From Gottfriedia luciferensis (GTDB taxonomy: Bacteria > Bacillota > Bacilli > Bacillales > Bacillaceae_G): a DNA stretch of 64,000 nt. This document shows, in pieces, positions 1 through 8,357 of the stretch. The DNA lies in assembly GCF_001712755.1 (NCBI RefSeq), contig NZ_MDKC01000033.1:1-64000 (forward strand), given 5' to 3'. Position 1 is the stretch's first letter, and each line of letters opens with the position of its first letter. The position numbers and the translations under genes are program-made. Under the pieces are notes generated by a model that searched no databases, was not told the origin of the DNA, and was given only the letters and a program-made list of their open reading frames with translations.

Positions 1-127
1 AAACTGCTCAAACATGTTAACATTTAAAACCTTAATAGATCATCCAAAAAATGATAATTTCATCATTAAATAAATGTTCAGTTAATGTCCGTTTTCCCTA
101 TTGACCATTTTATATTTCAACACTTAA

Positions 128-162
128 AAAAAATCCTCTATTATAAAAATAGAGGATTTTTA
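128..162 (-). terminator. Rho-independent terminator after thrS
   Basis: Arms AAATCCTCTA and TAGAGGATTT enclose a short A/T loop. On the minus strand the hairpin is followed by a T run, just past the thrS stop codon. Confidence 0.8.
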
Positions 163-165
163 AAA

Positions 166-2082
166 TTAAAATAGAACTTTTTCTAATTTTTGTTGTTTAA
201 TCATTTCTAAGAAGCTATCGAATGGTTGAGTACCAATGTCGCCTTCGCCACGTTTACGAATAGCTACAGTATTATTTTCAACCTCTTGGTCACCAACTAC
301 TAACATATAAGGTAATTTTTGAAGTTGTGCTTCACGGATTTTATATCCAATTTTTTCGCCACGTAAATCAGCTTCAACACGAATTCCTGCAGCTTTTAAT
401 TGATCAGCAAGTTTTTGTGCATATTCATTGTGAACACTTGAAATAGGTAATACTGCTACTTGAACTGGTGCTAACCATAATGGGAATGCTCCAGCAAAAT
501 GTTCAGTTAAGATTCCTAAGAAACGGTCAATTGAACCATAAATTGCACGGTGGATAACAACTGGACGTTCTTTTTGGTTATCTTCATTAACATAAGTTAA
601 ATCAAATTTCTCAGGCATTTGGAAATCTAATTGAATTGTAGCACATTGCCAGCTACGTTTTAATGCATCTTGAATATGGAAATCGATTTTCGGACCATAG
701 AATGCGCCATCGCCTGGGTTTAATTTAAAGTCTAAGTTCTCAGATTTTAGAACATTTTCTAACGCTTGCTCTGCTGAGTTCCATAACTCTTCTGAACCCA
801 TTGAATCTTCTGGACGAGTTGATAATTCTACTTTGTAAGTGAATCCGAATACGCCGTAAATTTCTTTAATTAAGTTAATTACTTCAATGATTTCGCCTTC
901 AATTTGATCTGGACGACAGAAGATATGCGCATCATCTTGAGTAAAAGTACGAACACGCATCATACCATTTAACGCACCAGAATATTCATGACGGTGAACT
1001 TGACCATTTTCACACATACGAACCGGCAGATCACGGTATGAATGTAGTTTATTTTTATAAACTAACATATGACCTGGGCAGTTCATCGGTTTTAATGCGA
1101 ATTTTGTTTCATCAACCTCAGTAAAGTACATGTTTTCATGGTAGTGATGCCAGTGACCTGATTGCTCCCATAATCTTTGATTCATAATGAATGGTGTACG
1201 AACTTCTTTATAATCTTTTGAAGTTTGTAATCCGCGCTCATATTGTTCTAATTCATTACGGATAATAGTACCTTTTGGTAAGAAGAATGGCATACCAGGT
1301 GCCTCTTCAGAGAACATGAATAATTCAAGCTCTTTACCTAATTTACGGTGATCACGTTTTTTTGCTTCTTCTAATAAGAATAAATGCTCTTCTAATTCCT
1401 TCTTACTTGGGAAAGCAGTACCATAAACTCGTTGAAGCATTTTATTATTCGCATCGCCTCTCCAATATGCACCAGCAACTGATAATAATTTAATCGCTTT
1501 TACACGGCCAGTTGTAGGAACATGTGGTCCACGGCAAAGGTCTACGAATTCACCTTGAGTATACATTGAAATAACTGCATCTTCTGGTAGATCACGGATT
1601 AATTCTAGTTTAAACTCATCATCTAATTCAGTGAAGAATTTAATTGCCTCTTCACGACTAACCTCTGAACGAGTAATCGGTAAGTTTTCTTTAATAATTT
1701 TTTCCATTTCTTTTTCAATTTTAGGTAGGTCTTCTACTTTAATTGAAACAGGAAGATCAATATCATAATAGAAACCGTCAGCAGTTACTGGTCCAACCCC
1801 AAATGCAGCTTTTTCACCTTTATAAAGACGTTTTACTGCTTGAGCTAAAATATGTGCAGAACTATGACGCATCATTTCTAATCCATCTTGATCATCTTGA
1901 GTAATGATTTGAACTTCACAATCTTCAGTAATAGGTGTATTTAAATCCACTAATTTACCATTAATTTTTCCACCAAGCGCTTTTTTCTTTAAGCTAATGG
2001 AGATTGAACCCGCGAAATCTTCAACTGTTGTATTTTGTTCCACCTCGCGAATTGATCCATCTGGTAATTTAATTGAAATCAT
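166..2082 (-). CDS. thrS: Threonine--tRNA ligase
   Basis: Cytoplasmic enzyme that charges tRNA-Thr with threonine using ATP. The 638 residues match the usual bacterial length. Visible domains are an N-terminal TGS domain (about 1-62), the editing domain with the HxxxH motif in RHSSAHILAQ (about 72-82) and its partner DLCRGPH, the class II catalytic core (about 240-535) with the zinc-site motif MNCPGHM, and an anticodon-binding domain from about 540. The ATG has AAAGGAG eight or so bases upstream. The gene stands alone, downstream of its own promoter and T-box. In B. subtilis thrS lies elsewhere, nearer infC, so its place beside the sdh-ysmA block suggests rearrangement or a second copy. Confidence 0.97.
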   Translation of the reverse strand: MISIKLPDGSIREVEQNTTVEDFAGSISISLKKKALGGKINGKLVDLNTPITEDCEVQIITQDDQDGLEMMRHSSAHILAQAVKRLYKGEKAAFGVGPVTADGFYYDIDLPVSIKVEDLPKIEKEMEKIIKENLPITRSEVSREEAIKFFTELDDEFKLELIRDLPEDAVISMYTQGEFVDLCRGPHVPTTGRVKAIKLLSVAGAYWRGDANNKMLQRVYGTAFPSKKELEEHLFLLEEAKKRDHRKLGKELELFMFSEEAPGMPFFLPKGTIIRNELEQYERGLQTSKDYKEVRTPFIMNQRLWEQSGHWHHYHENMYFTEVDETKFALKPMNCPGHMLVYKNKLHSYRDLPVRMCENGQVHRHEYSGALNGMMRVRTFTQDDAHIFCRPDQIEGEIIEVINLIKEIYGVFGFTYKVELSTRPEDSMGSEELWNSAEQALENVLKSENLDFKLNPGDGAFYGPKIDFHIQDALKRSWQCATIQLDFQMPEKFDLTYVNEDNQKERPVVIHRAIYGSIDRFLGILTEHFAGAFPLWLAPVQVAVLPISSVHNEYAQKLADQLKAAGIRVEADLRGEKIGYKIREAQLQKLPYMLVVGDQEVENNTVAIRKRGEGDIGTQPFDSFLEMIKQQKLEKVLF

Positions 2083-2118
2083 TTAAGTTCACTCCTTTTT
2101 CAAATTAATTTTGACAAT

Positions 2119-2375
2119 AAAAAAAGAGCACACTCGTAGGGACGAATGTGCTCGTGGTTCCACCCTAATTTAATGTACACAAAAAATATGTATACAAAAT
2201 CTCAACGTTTTAACGGTCTACACCGATAGTAGTTACTTGTAAAAAAATTACGTTCCCCACTATAGCTACAAGGTGGTAAGTCATTCAACGTATAGAGAAT
2301 TCTCGCACCAAATGAATTCCTCTCTTACTATCGTCTTGAACGCTCGTGTCCTTGATCTTTGCTTTTCCTTATTCG
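2119..2375 (-). promoter_or_regulatory. T-box leader of thrS
   Basis: The conserved T-box sequence reads AGGGTGGAACCACG on the minus strand (2153-2166). It is followed directly by a strong GC-rich terminator (GAGCACACTCG / CGAATGTGCTC, 2126-2153) and a T run. Upstream lies a long structured stem I region. Uncharged tRNA-Thr should stabilise the antiterminator and allow thrS transcription. The variable T-box base is A (UGGA), which would pair with a U discriminator base in tRNA-Thr. Confidence 0.92.
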
Positions 2376-2384
2376 TATAAAAGT

Positions 2385-2413
2385 ATTATATAGAATGTCA
2401 TTGAATTCTTCAA
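2385..2413 (-). promoter_or_regulatory. SigA-type promoter of thrS
   Basis: On the minus strand TTGAAG (2408-2413) and TATAAT (2385-2390) are separated by exactly 17 bases, just upstream of the T-box leader. Confidence 0.75.
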
Positions 2414-2490
2414 GTACTCATCTTAAGATAAATTTAATTGTTTTATCATTCTATTCAATCTTTATTCAGTATGTGACAACATTACTTGTT

Positions 2491-2964
2491 TTAAACACTA
2501 ACGATCGAATTCTTTATTTCATTTAAAAATTTTTCTTTCCAATCTTTTTTCCATTGTTCACTTCGTCCTGTATGACGATTTATATTTACTAAAGAATTTC
2601 GTCCAGTAAAGCAAATTTCACTTTGAGGATTAACTCCCATATAGTGTAAATCGATTGATGAATTTCCTACTTTTGCAATTTTTACGTATACATCGATGAT
2701 CTCATTAAAAAATACTTGTCGTAAGTAATCACATTGTAAATCAGCAACAACTGGAATAAATTCACTATGATTTGCCGTCCATTCTTGCATAAGCCCTAAA
2801 TATTTTAAATACTCAATTCGTGCTTCTTCAAAATAAACGAATGGAACTGTGTTATTCATATGTCCAAACATGTCCGTTTCACTAAATCGAACTTTAATAG
2901 TTATCTTAAATGAAAACTCAGATTGCCACTCCTGTATATTAGATACATAATTCATTTTCCCCAT
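2491..2964 (-). CDS. ysmA: Acyl-CoA thioesterase, hotdog fold (YsmA-like)
   Basis: Predicted to hydrolyse acyl-CoA thioesters in the cytoplasm. At 157 residues it has the single-hotdog 4-hydroxybenzoyl-CoA thioesterase layout: strand-rich start, then RFSETDMFGHMNN with the family's Asp at about residue 31, a long helix (FVYFEEARIEYLKYLGL) and C-terminal strands. In B. subtilis ysmA lies next to sdhB, which supports the name; here one unrelated gene (3112-3819) intervenes. The ATG at 2964 follows AAGGGGG by eight bases. A FadR-type operator lies about 47 bases upstream of the start, which suggests control by long-chain acyl-CoA. The exact substrate is not visible from sequence. Confidence 0.8.
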   Translation of the reverse strand: MGKMNYVSNIQEWQSEFSFKITIKVRFSETDMFGHMNNTVPFVYFEEARIEYLKYLGLMQEWTANHSEFIPVVADLQCDYLRQVFFNEIIDVYVKIAKVGNSSIDLHYMGVNPQSEICFTGRNSLVNINRHTGRSEQWKKDWKEKFLNEIKNSIVSV

Positions 2965-3010
2965 CGAATTTGCCCCCTTACTATCTATATTATATCATTA
3001 ATTCCTTTAA

Positions 3011-3028
3011 AGAATGAATATTCATTCA
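3011..3028. promoter_or_regulatory. FadR-type operator upstream of the thioesterase gene
   Basis: The 16-base perfect palindrome GAATGAATATTCATTC, extended by A at the 3' side, matches the Bacillus FadR site TGAATGA-NTAN-TCATTCA at every arm position except the first. Its near twin lies upstream of fadR at 20333-20350. It sits between the start of the thioesterase gene (minus) and a tiny plus-strand ORF. Confidence 0.7.
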
Positions 3029-3045
3029 GTTCCAAGGGGGGCAGG

Positions 3046-3108
3046 ATGAAGGAAATAAAGGACTCTTTCTTTACCCTAACCCTATTAAGTCATAACAAAC
3101 ATCCTTAA
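3046..3108 (+). CDS. Possible 20-residue peptide
   Basis: ATG with AAGGGGGG five bases upstream opens a 20-codon frame starting MKEIKDSFF and ending TAA at 3108. It lies directly downstream of the FadR-type palindrome, so it could be co-regulated with the thioesterase gene on the other strand. There is no recognisable domain and the length gives little coding signal. It may equally be a chance frame near the 3' end of the convergent gene. Confidence 0.25.
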   Translation: MKEIKDSFFTLTLLSHNKHP

Positions 3109-3111
3109 CAT

Positions 3112-3819
3112 TTAATAATTTTGATGAATATAATTTCCATGTTTAAATGTGATTCTTTTGAAATGGTTATTTCGCATCCATGCATCTACACGTTTTTCAA
3201 AAAGCTCTCCCCCATATATTGGGTATCTTTCAGAAATAAGATTTTTTTCATTATATATCTTATTTTTAAAATCATTTGTCCTGATTAAATAACATTGATC
3301 TGAAAATCCATAACCAATATAAAAGTTTTCATCTTCATCTATTGATTCTTGTTTTGCCTCAAAACTATTTCCATTCCATACTGGATTTGCTACTTTGATT
3401 CTTTCATCAGCTTGAAGTTTTAGTATTGATAAATCAATCCAATTAAAAGGCTTTTCTAAAATAGAATCACTTGAAAAATGAAGTAGATACTCAGTCTTAC
3501 AAAGATAAATACTAACAAGTTCTGAGATTGAATAGTAATAACCACCTTTGAAGCTCTCCTTAGTAACCTCAAAATAATTAAGTGCTTCATTTGAATAATC
3601 ATCAACTATTACATATGACGATAAGACATCCCTTGCGACAAGTTTGTCTGCATGACGACTGACTTCCCATACATCTTGTACGTTATTAATATATAAAACT
3701 TTTTCTTTAAATTGAAATTGATTAAACTCAATCATTTTTTCGATCCGGTCTGTCTTTAAAAGTACTTCCCAATCTTTTTCGTAGCATTTCGTCTCAAATG
3801 TCACTTCAAACTGTTGCAT
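3112..3819 (-). CDS. Uncharacterised protein, possibly glycosyltransferase-like
   Basis: I do not recognise this 235-residue cytoplasmic protein with certainty. It has no signal peptide or membrane segment. The alternation of strands, the YLLHFSSDSIL stretch at about 112-122 (where GT-A glycosyltransferases carry their metal-binding acidic motif) and the FNWIDLSILKLQ region suggest a GT-A-like fold of an unannotated family. The motif is weaker than a true DxD. ATG at 3819 has GGAGG nine bases upstream. It sits alone between the thioesterase gene and sdhB, where B. subtilis has ysmA directly after sdhB, so it appears to be an insertion in conserved gene order. Confidence 0.6.
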   Translation of the reverse strand: MQQFEVTFETKCYEKDWEVLLKTDRIEKMIEFNQFQFKEKVLYINNVQDVWEVSRHADKLVARDVLSSYVIVDDYSNEALNYFEVTKESFKGGYYYSISELVSIYLCKTEYLLHFSSDSILEKPFNWIDLSILKLQADERIKVANPVWNGNSFEAKQESIDEDENFYIGYGFSDQCYLIRTNDFKNKIYNEKNLISERYPIYGGELFEKRVDAWMRNNHFKRITFKHGNYIHQNY

Positions 3820-3930
3820 TTAAGTTAACCTCCGTTCGAAAGGAGTAAGACACCGCACATCCCTTTGCTGCTCTTACTATTGATATGATTTAAAAATGGA
3901 GTTTATTAGAAGATATTGATTTAAAAATGC

Positions 3931-3964
3931 AAAAAAAGCATGTCCCGAAAAGGACATGCTTTTA
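3931..3964 (-). terminator. Terminator of the sdhCAB operon
   Basis: AAAAGCATGTCC / GGACATGCTTTT hairpin with a CGAAAA loop and flanking T run, directly after the sdhB stop codon. Confidence 0.85.
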
Positions 3965-3970
3965 AGTTTA

Positions 3971-4747
3971 TTAAATTTCGTCGCTTCCAAAGAAGTCTTT
4001 GAAAGATTGGATTGTAGTTGCACGGTTTAACGCTGCAATTGAAGTTGTTAAAGGAATACCTTTTGGACAAGATTGGACACAGTTTTGTGAGTTACCACAG
4101 TTTGATAGTCCACCGTCTCCCATAATTGCATGAAGACGTTCTTCCTTATTCATTTCTCCAGTTGGATGAGCATTAAATAAACGTACTTGTGAAAGCGGTG
4201 CAGGCCCAATAAAGTTAGATTTACTATTAACGTTTGGACAAGCTTCTAAACATACACCACAAGTCATACATTTTGATAATTCATAAGCCCATTGACGTTT
4301 TCTTTCAGGCATTCTTGGTCCAGGACCTAAGTCATGCGTTCCATCAATTGGAATCCATGCTTTAACGCGTTTTAAAGAATCGAACATGCGGCTACGATCA
4401 ACTTGTAAGTCACGTACTACTGGGAATGTGCTCATAGGCTCAAGACGAATTGGTTGTTCCAATTTGTCAATAAGCGCAGAACATGATTGTCTTGGTTTAC
4501 CGTTGATAACCATAGAACACGCTCCACAAACTTCTTCAAGACAGTTCATGTCCCAAGAAATTGCAGTCGTTTCTTTTCCATTTGAATTAACTGGATTTTT
4601 ACGAATTTCCATTAACGCCGAGATTACGTTCATATTCGGACGATAAGGGACAGTAAATGTTTCTTCATATGGCGCAGTATTTGGTGAATCTTGACGTTTT
4701 ATAATTACAGTAATTGTCTTTTCAGCAGTCATTGTTCCATTATGCAT
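3971..4747 (-). CDS. sdhB: Succinate dehydrogenase iron-sulfur subunit
   Basis: Transfers electrons from the SdhA flavin to menaquinone through three iron-sulfur clusters (complex II, inner face of the membrane). The 258 residues show all ligands: [2Fe-2S] cysteines at about 69, 74, 77 and 89; the ferredoxin motif CMTCGVCLEACP at about 160-171; and a third set CGNSQNCVQSCP at about 217-228. The start at 4747 overlaps the end of sdhA by eight bases and has AAGGAGG nine bases upstream, inside sdhA. The in-frame ATG at 4732 fits B. subtilis SdhB better in length but lacks an equally good ribosome site. Last gene of sdhCAB. Confidence 0.97.
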   Translation of the reverse strand: MHNGTMTAEKTITVIIKRQDSPNTAPYEETFTVPYRPNMNVISALMEIRKNPVNSNGKETTAISWDMNCLEEVCGACSMVINGKPRQSCSALIDKLEQPIRLEPMSTFPVVRDLQVDRSRMFDSLKRVKAWIPIDGTHDLGPGPRMPERKRQWAYELSKCMTCGVCLEACPNVNSKSNFIGPAPLSQVRLFNAHPTGEMNKEERLHAIMGDGGLSNCGNSQNCVQSCPKGIPLTTSIAALNRATTIQSFKDFFGSDEI

Positions 4748-6506
4748 TTGCTTTGTCCTCCTTTTTCTTAGAATAATCTCGTTTTCTTGGCTCGATTAAT
4801 GATGTATCAACATCTTCGTAATGGAATAATGGTGAATTTGATTTCTCATCAAATTTAGCCATTGTAGTTTTTAAGAATTCCTCATCATTACGGTCTGGGA
4901 ATTCAGGTTTATAGTGAGCTCCACGGCTTTCATTACGGTTATATGCACCTAATGTGATAACACGTGATAAGTGAAGCATGTTTTCAAGTTGACGAGTAAA
5001 TGAAGCACCTTGGTTACTCCATTTAGCTGTATCATTAATATTAATGTTTTGATAACGCTCATAAAGCTCTTGAATTTTTTCATCAGTTTTTAATAAGCGA
5101 TCATTGAATCGAACTACAGTAACGTTGTCTGTCATCCACTCTCCAAGCTCTTTATGAAGAAGGTATGCATTTTCTTTACCGTCCATTTTATAAATACGAT
5201 TCATTTTTTCTTTTTCTTCATTTGCATTTGATTCAAATACAGAAGTTGAAACATCATCTGAAGATTTAGCTAAACCATTTACGTATCTTACAGCATTTGG
5301 TCCAGCAACCATTCCACCATAAATAGCAGAAAGTAATGAGTTAGCTCCTAAACGGTTAGCTCCGTGCATTGAGTAATCACACTCACCAGCAGCAAATAAA
5401 CCAGGAATTGTCGTCATTTGGTCATAGTCAACCCATAATCCACCCATTGAATAGTGAACTGCTGGGAATATCTTCATTGGAACTTTTTTCGGATCATCAC
5501 CTGTAAATTTCTCATAAATCTCGATGATTCCACCAAGTTTTACATCAAGTTCATGTGGATCTTTATGTGAAAGATCTAAATAAACCATGTTTTCACCATT
5601 AATACCAAGCTTGTGGTCAACACATACAGAGAAAATCTCACGTGTAGCAATATCCCTTGGTACAAGGTTTCCATATGCAGGATATTTCTCTTCTAAGAAA
5701 TACCATGGTTTACCGTCTTTATAAGTCCAAACTCGTCCACCTTCACCACGAGCACTTTCACTCATTAAACGGTTTTTATCATCTCCAGGAATTGCAGTTG
5801 GATGGATTTGAATAAATTCACCATTTGAATAAACTGCACCTTGACGATATACAGCTGCAGCAGCTGAACCAGTGTTGATAATTGAATTTGTAGTTTTACC
5901 AAAGATAATACCAGGGCCACCAGATGCCATAATTACAGCATCTGCAGGGAAACTTACGATTTCCATTGATGTTAAGTTTTGTCCAACGATACCGCGACAT
6001 ACTCCTTCATCATCAACTACAACTCTTAAAAATTCCCAGCCTTCATACTTTTGAACTAGACCTTCAGATTCGTAACGACGAACTTGCTCATCTAATGCAT
6101 ATAATAATTGTTGTCCAGTCGTAGCACCAGCAAATGCTGTACGGTGATGTTGCGTTCCACCGAAACGACGGAAGTCTAATAATCCTTCAGGCGTACGGTT
6201 GAACATTACACCCATGCGGTCCATCATATGAATGATGCCAGGTGCTGCTTCTGCCATTGCCTTTACTGGTGGTTGGTTTGCTAAGAAATCTCCACCATAA
6301 ATCGTATCATCAAAGTGCTCCCAAGGAGAGTCACCTTCACCTTTTGTATTAACCGCACCATTAATTCCACCTTGAGCACATACTGAATGTGATCGCTTTA
6401 CAGGAACTAATGAGAATAAATCTACTTTTGTGCCAGCTTCAGCGGCTTTAATTGTTGCCATAAGACCAGCTAATCCGCCACCGACGATAATTATTTTACC
6501 ACTCAT
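4740..6506 (-). CDS. sdhA: Succinate dehydrogenase flavoprotein subunit
   Basis: Catalytic subunit oxidising succinate to fumarate, with covalently bound FAD. The 588 residues open with the Rossmann motif GGGLAGLMATIKAAEAG, followed by the RSHSVCAQGGINGA region that carries the flavin-linked His. The substrate-site block HPTAIPG and the FAD-binding C-terminal motif GANRLGANSLLSAIYGG are present, as is the helical C-terminal domain with RGAHYKPEFPDR. It lies 12 bases after sdhC and overlaps sdhB, so the three genes form one transcript. Confidence 0.98.
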   Translation of the reverse strand: MSGKIIIVGGGLAGLMATIKAAEAGTKVDLFSLVPVKRSHSVCAQGGINGAVNTKGEGDSPWEHFDDTIYGGDFLANQPPVKAMAEAAPGIIHMMDRMGVMFNRTPEGLLDFRRFGGTQHHRTAFAGATTGQQLLYALDEQVRRYESEGLVQKYEGWEFLRVVVDDEGVCRGIVGQNLTSMEIVSFPADAVIMASGGPGIIFGKTTNSIINTGSAAAAVYRQGAVYSNGEFIQIHPTAIPGDDKNRLMSESARGEGGRVWTYKDGKPWYFLEEKYPAYGNLVPRDIATREIFSVCVDHKLGINGENMVYLDLSHKDPHELDVKLGGIIEIYEKFTGDDPKKVPMKIFPAVHYSMGGLWVDYDQMTTIPGLFAAGECDYSMHGANRLGANSLLSAIYGGMVAGPNAVRYVNGLAKSSDDVSTSVFESNANEEKEKMNRIYKMDGKENAYLLHKELGEWMTDNVTVVRFNDRLLKTDEKIQELYERYQNININDTAKWSNQGASFTRQLENMLHLSRVITLGAYNRNESRGAHYKPEFPDRNDEEFLKTTMAKFDEKSNSPLFHYEDVDTSLIEPRKRDYSKKKEDKANA

Positions 6507-6518
6507 GATTCTCTCTCC

Positions 6519-7154
6519 TTACTTGTACGCTAGTTGTGGATCAATGAATGCAAAGATAGCAGTTAATCCAACGAATGATAATACAACGAAAACACCTAAT
6601 GTAACATATGTTGAAATACGTTGTGATCTAGGTGTTACAGTAATTCCCCATGATACAAAGAATGACCATAATCCATTAGCAAAGTGGAAAATTGTTGAAA
6701 TTACACCTACTATATAGAAAACTAACATAAATTTCGATTGGAAAATATCAGCCATCATATTATAATCAACAGTTGCTCCCATTTGAGCAGCAATACGTGT
6801 TTGCCACACGTGCCATGTAATAAAAATTAAAGTTATTACACCAGAAATACGTTGGAATAAATATAACCAGTTACGTAAGTATCCATAATTTTTAACATTG
6901 CTAGTTCCTGTGAACGCAATGTATAATCCGTAAATTGCATGGTATAAAATTGGTAAGAAAATGACAAAAACCTCTAAAAAATAGCGGAATGGTAAATTCG
7001 CCATAAATTCAGCAGCTTTGTTGAACGATTGCGCTCCATTTGTCGCAAAATGATTGACAACTAAGTGCTGTGTTAAAAAGATTCCAACTGGAATAACTCC
7101 TAGCAATGAATGAAGTTTTCTAAAGAAAAACTCCCTTCCATTCTTGTTGCTCAT
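6519..7154 (-). CDS. sdhC: Succinate dehydrogenase cytochrome b558 subunit
   Basis: Membrane anchor that binds heme b and menaquinone. I place the start at 7154 (MSNKNGREFFFRKLHSLLG), about 211 residues, because this aligns with known Bacillus SdhC and has a G-rich ribosome site (GGGGGCAGGGG) five bases upstream. The longer frame to 7241 adds 29 residues of no family resemblance. Five membrane segments are visible, with several conserved His including those in RKLHSLLG, TQHLVVNHF, LYHAIYG and ITWHVW. First gene of sdhCAB, preceded by a leader of roughly 120 bases. Confidence 0.96.
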   Translation of the reverse strand: MSNKNGREFFFRKLHSLLGVIPVGIFLTQHLVVNHFATNGAQSFNKAAEFMANLPFRYFLEVFVIFLPILYHAIYGLYIAFTGTSNVKNYGYLRNWLYLFQRISGVITLIFITWHVWQTRIAAQMGATVDYNMMADIFQSKFMLVFYIVGVISTIFHFANGLWSFFVSWGITVTPRSQRISTYVTLGVFVVLSFVGLTAIFAFIDPQLAYK

Positions 7155-7278
7155 GTAAACCCCTGCCCCCTTTAGTTTGTGCACATGAAAATTTAATTCC
7201 TCTATTATTCTAAAAAAATAGAATAAATAAGCAATACGCATAAAAAGTCGAAATTTTTATGACATTTATCTACAACCC

Positions 7279-7307
7279 ATTTTACTCCTGATAATATAGC
7301 AGGTCAA
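7279..7307 (-). promoter_or_regulatory. SigA-type promoter of sdhCAB
   Basis: TTGACC (7302-7307) and TAAAAT (7279-7284) on the minus strand with a 17-base spacer, about 120 bases upstream of the sdhC start. Confidence 0.6.
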
Positions 7308-7386
7308 GAAAACGCGTACATTTTTCTTTACTGAAAAAACTTCTCATTTAGTTTGGTAATCCTTGTAATCTACATATGTCGAATTA

Positions 7387-7416
7387 TTGTTTTTACTATT
7401 CAATATTGTATATAAT
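7387..7416 (+). promoter_or_regulatory. SigA-type promoter of yslB
   Basis: TTGTTT (7387-7392) and TATAAT (7411-7416), spacer 18, upstream of yslB and divergent from the sdh promoter. Confidence 0.5.
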
Positions 7417-7454
7417 AAAAACATGTTTTTTAGGAAAGGGAGAGTTATCCGACC

Positions 7455-7901
7455 ATGACGAACGGCATTGAAAATTTAAATATTCCAGGAAATATTTCTG
7501 GTTTTGGCTATGAGCTAATACGTAACGATCTATTGAATGATTTATTAGGAAAAGAGCAAAATGATATTTTATATTGGGCGGGTAAAATGATTGCCAGAAA
7601 ATATCCTTTAGCAACCTTTGAAGAAATTATAGAGTTTTTTGATCAAGCTGGTTGGGGTACTCTTACTGTTGAAGAAGAAAAGAAGCAAGAAGTTCATTTA
7701 ACATTATCTTCAGAATTAATTACATACAGAAATCAACAAAAAAAGAACGTGTCTTACCAATTAGAAGCTGGATTTCTAGCGATGCAAATTGAACAACAAA
7801 TCGATGTTATAGCTGAAACGTATGAAGAGCAAAGCAAAAGAGGCGACAAAGTAAAGTTCCAAGTAAAATGGGATTTAAAGGATCCAATTACAAGAAGATA
7901 A
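7455..7901 (+). CDS. yslB: YslB family protein (DUF2507)
   Basis: The 148-residue cytoplasmic protein has the sequence style of the YslB/DUF2507 family: an N-terminal IPGNISGFGYELIRNDLL block, YWAGKMIARKYPL, then AGWGTLTV and a C-terminal strand-rich part (YQLEAGFLAMQIEQQ). It resembles V4R-like small-molecule-binding proteins, but no function is established. In B. subtilis it also lies between lysC and sdhC, transcribed divergently from sdh as here. The ATG has AAAGGGAGAG about a dozen bases upstream, a longish spacing. Confidence 0.88.
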   Translation: MTNGIENLNIPGNISGFGYELIRNDLLNDLLGKEQNDILYWAGKMIARKYPLATFEEIIEFFDQAGWGTLTVEEEKKQEVHLTLSSELITYRNQQKKNVSYQLEAGFLAMQIEQQIDVIAETYEEQSKRGDKVKFQVKWDLKDPITRR

Positions 7902-7906
7902 CACAA

Positions 7907-7945
7907 AAAACACCGCAAGGAATTTTGGTCCCTTGTGGTGTTTTC
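7907..7945 (+). terminator. Terminator after yslB
   Basis: AAAACACCGCAAGG / CCCTTGTGGTGTTTT hairpin followed by a T-rich tract. Confidence 0.8.
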
Positions 7946-8065
7946 TTTTTTCTTTTGAAATATTTAAATATAAGTTCAAAGACGGGTACAACTATGAGGA
8001 TTTTCAAACAAATCATTAAGATTAAATTTCTAATTTAATTTAAGGAAAAAGATCAGTTTACTTCC

Positions 8066-8260
8066 TTACCCCTTCTCTTTCCTTTCCTTACTTTGATCCT
8101 GCCTCCTAATTCCCTCAAAATTCTTGTTTCTTTTAACTCCTTTAATAATAGAATTTAACAAGAATAAACAAATAGAAACAAAAAACAAAATGGCGAGTAT
8201 TAATAGAACGAATTGTAGCACAATTTCTCCATATCCGTAGGCAAGTATGCTATGCCTCAT
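8066..8260 (-). CDS. Small single-pass membrane protein (DUF4083-like)
   Basis: A 64-residue protein with one hydrophobic segment at about 12-38 (VLQFVLLILAILFFVSICLF), followed by a basic tail rich in Lys, Arg and Gln. The opening YGEIVLQF resembles small DUF4083-type Bacillus proteins, but I cannot confirm the family. ATG at 8260 follows GGAGG by eight bases, so translation is well supported. The basic tail probably faces the cytoplasm. It lies between yslB and lysC, where such a gene is not part of the conserved order. Confidence 0.6.
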   Translation of the reverse strand: MRHSILAYGYGEIVLQFVLLILAILFFVSICLFLLNSIIKGVKRNKNFEGIRRQDQSKERKEKG

Positions 8261-8357
8261 TATTAATACCTCCTTCTTTTATTTACCATTTAGCCGTTCG
8301 CCGTACTTATATTAAATTTACAGAATCTTTATATAATTTATTCGCTTAACGAATAAA

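Noticed and set aside
2923-3045. Upstream part of a 61-codon plus-strand frame
   Set aside because: It overlaps the thioesterase gene and its operator; only the last 20 codons have a ribosome site.
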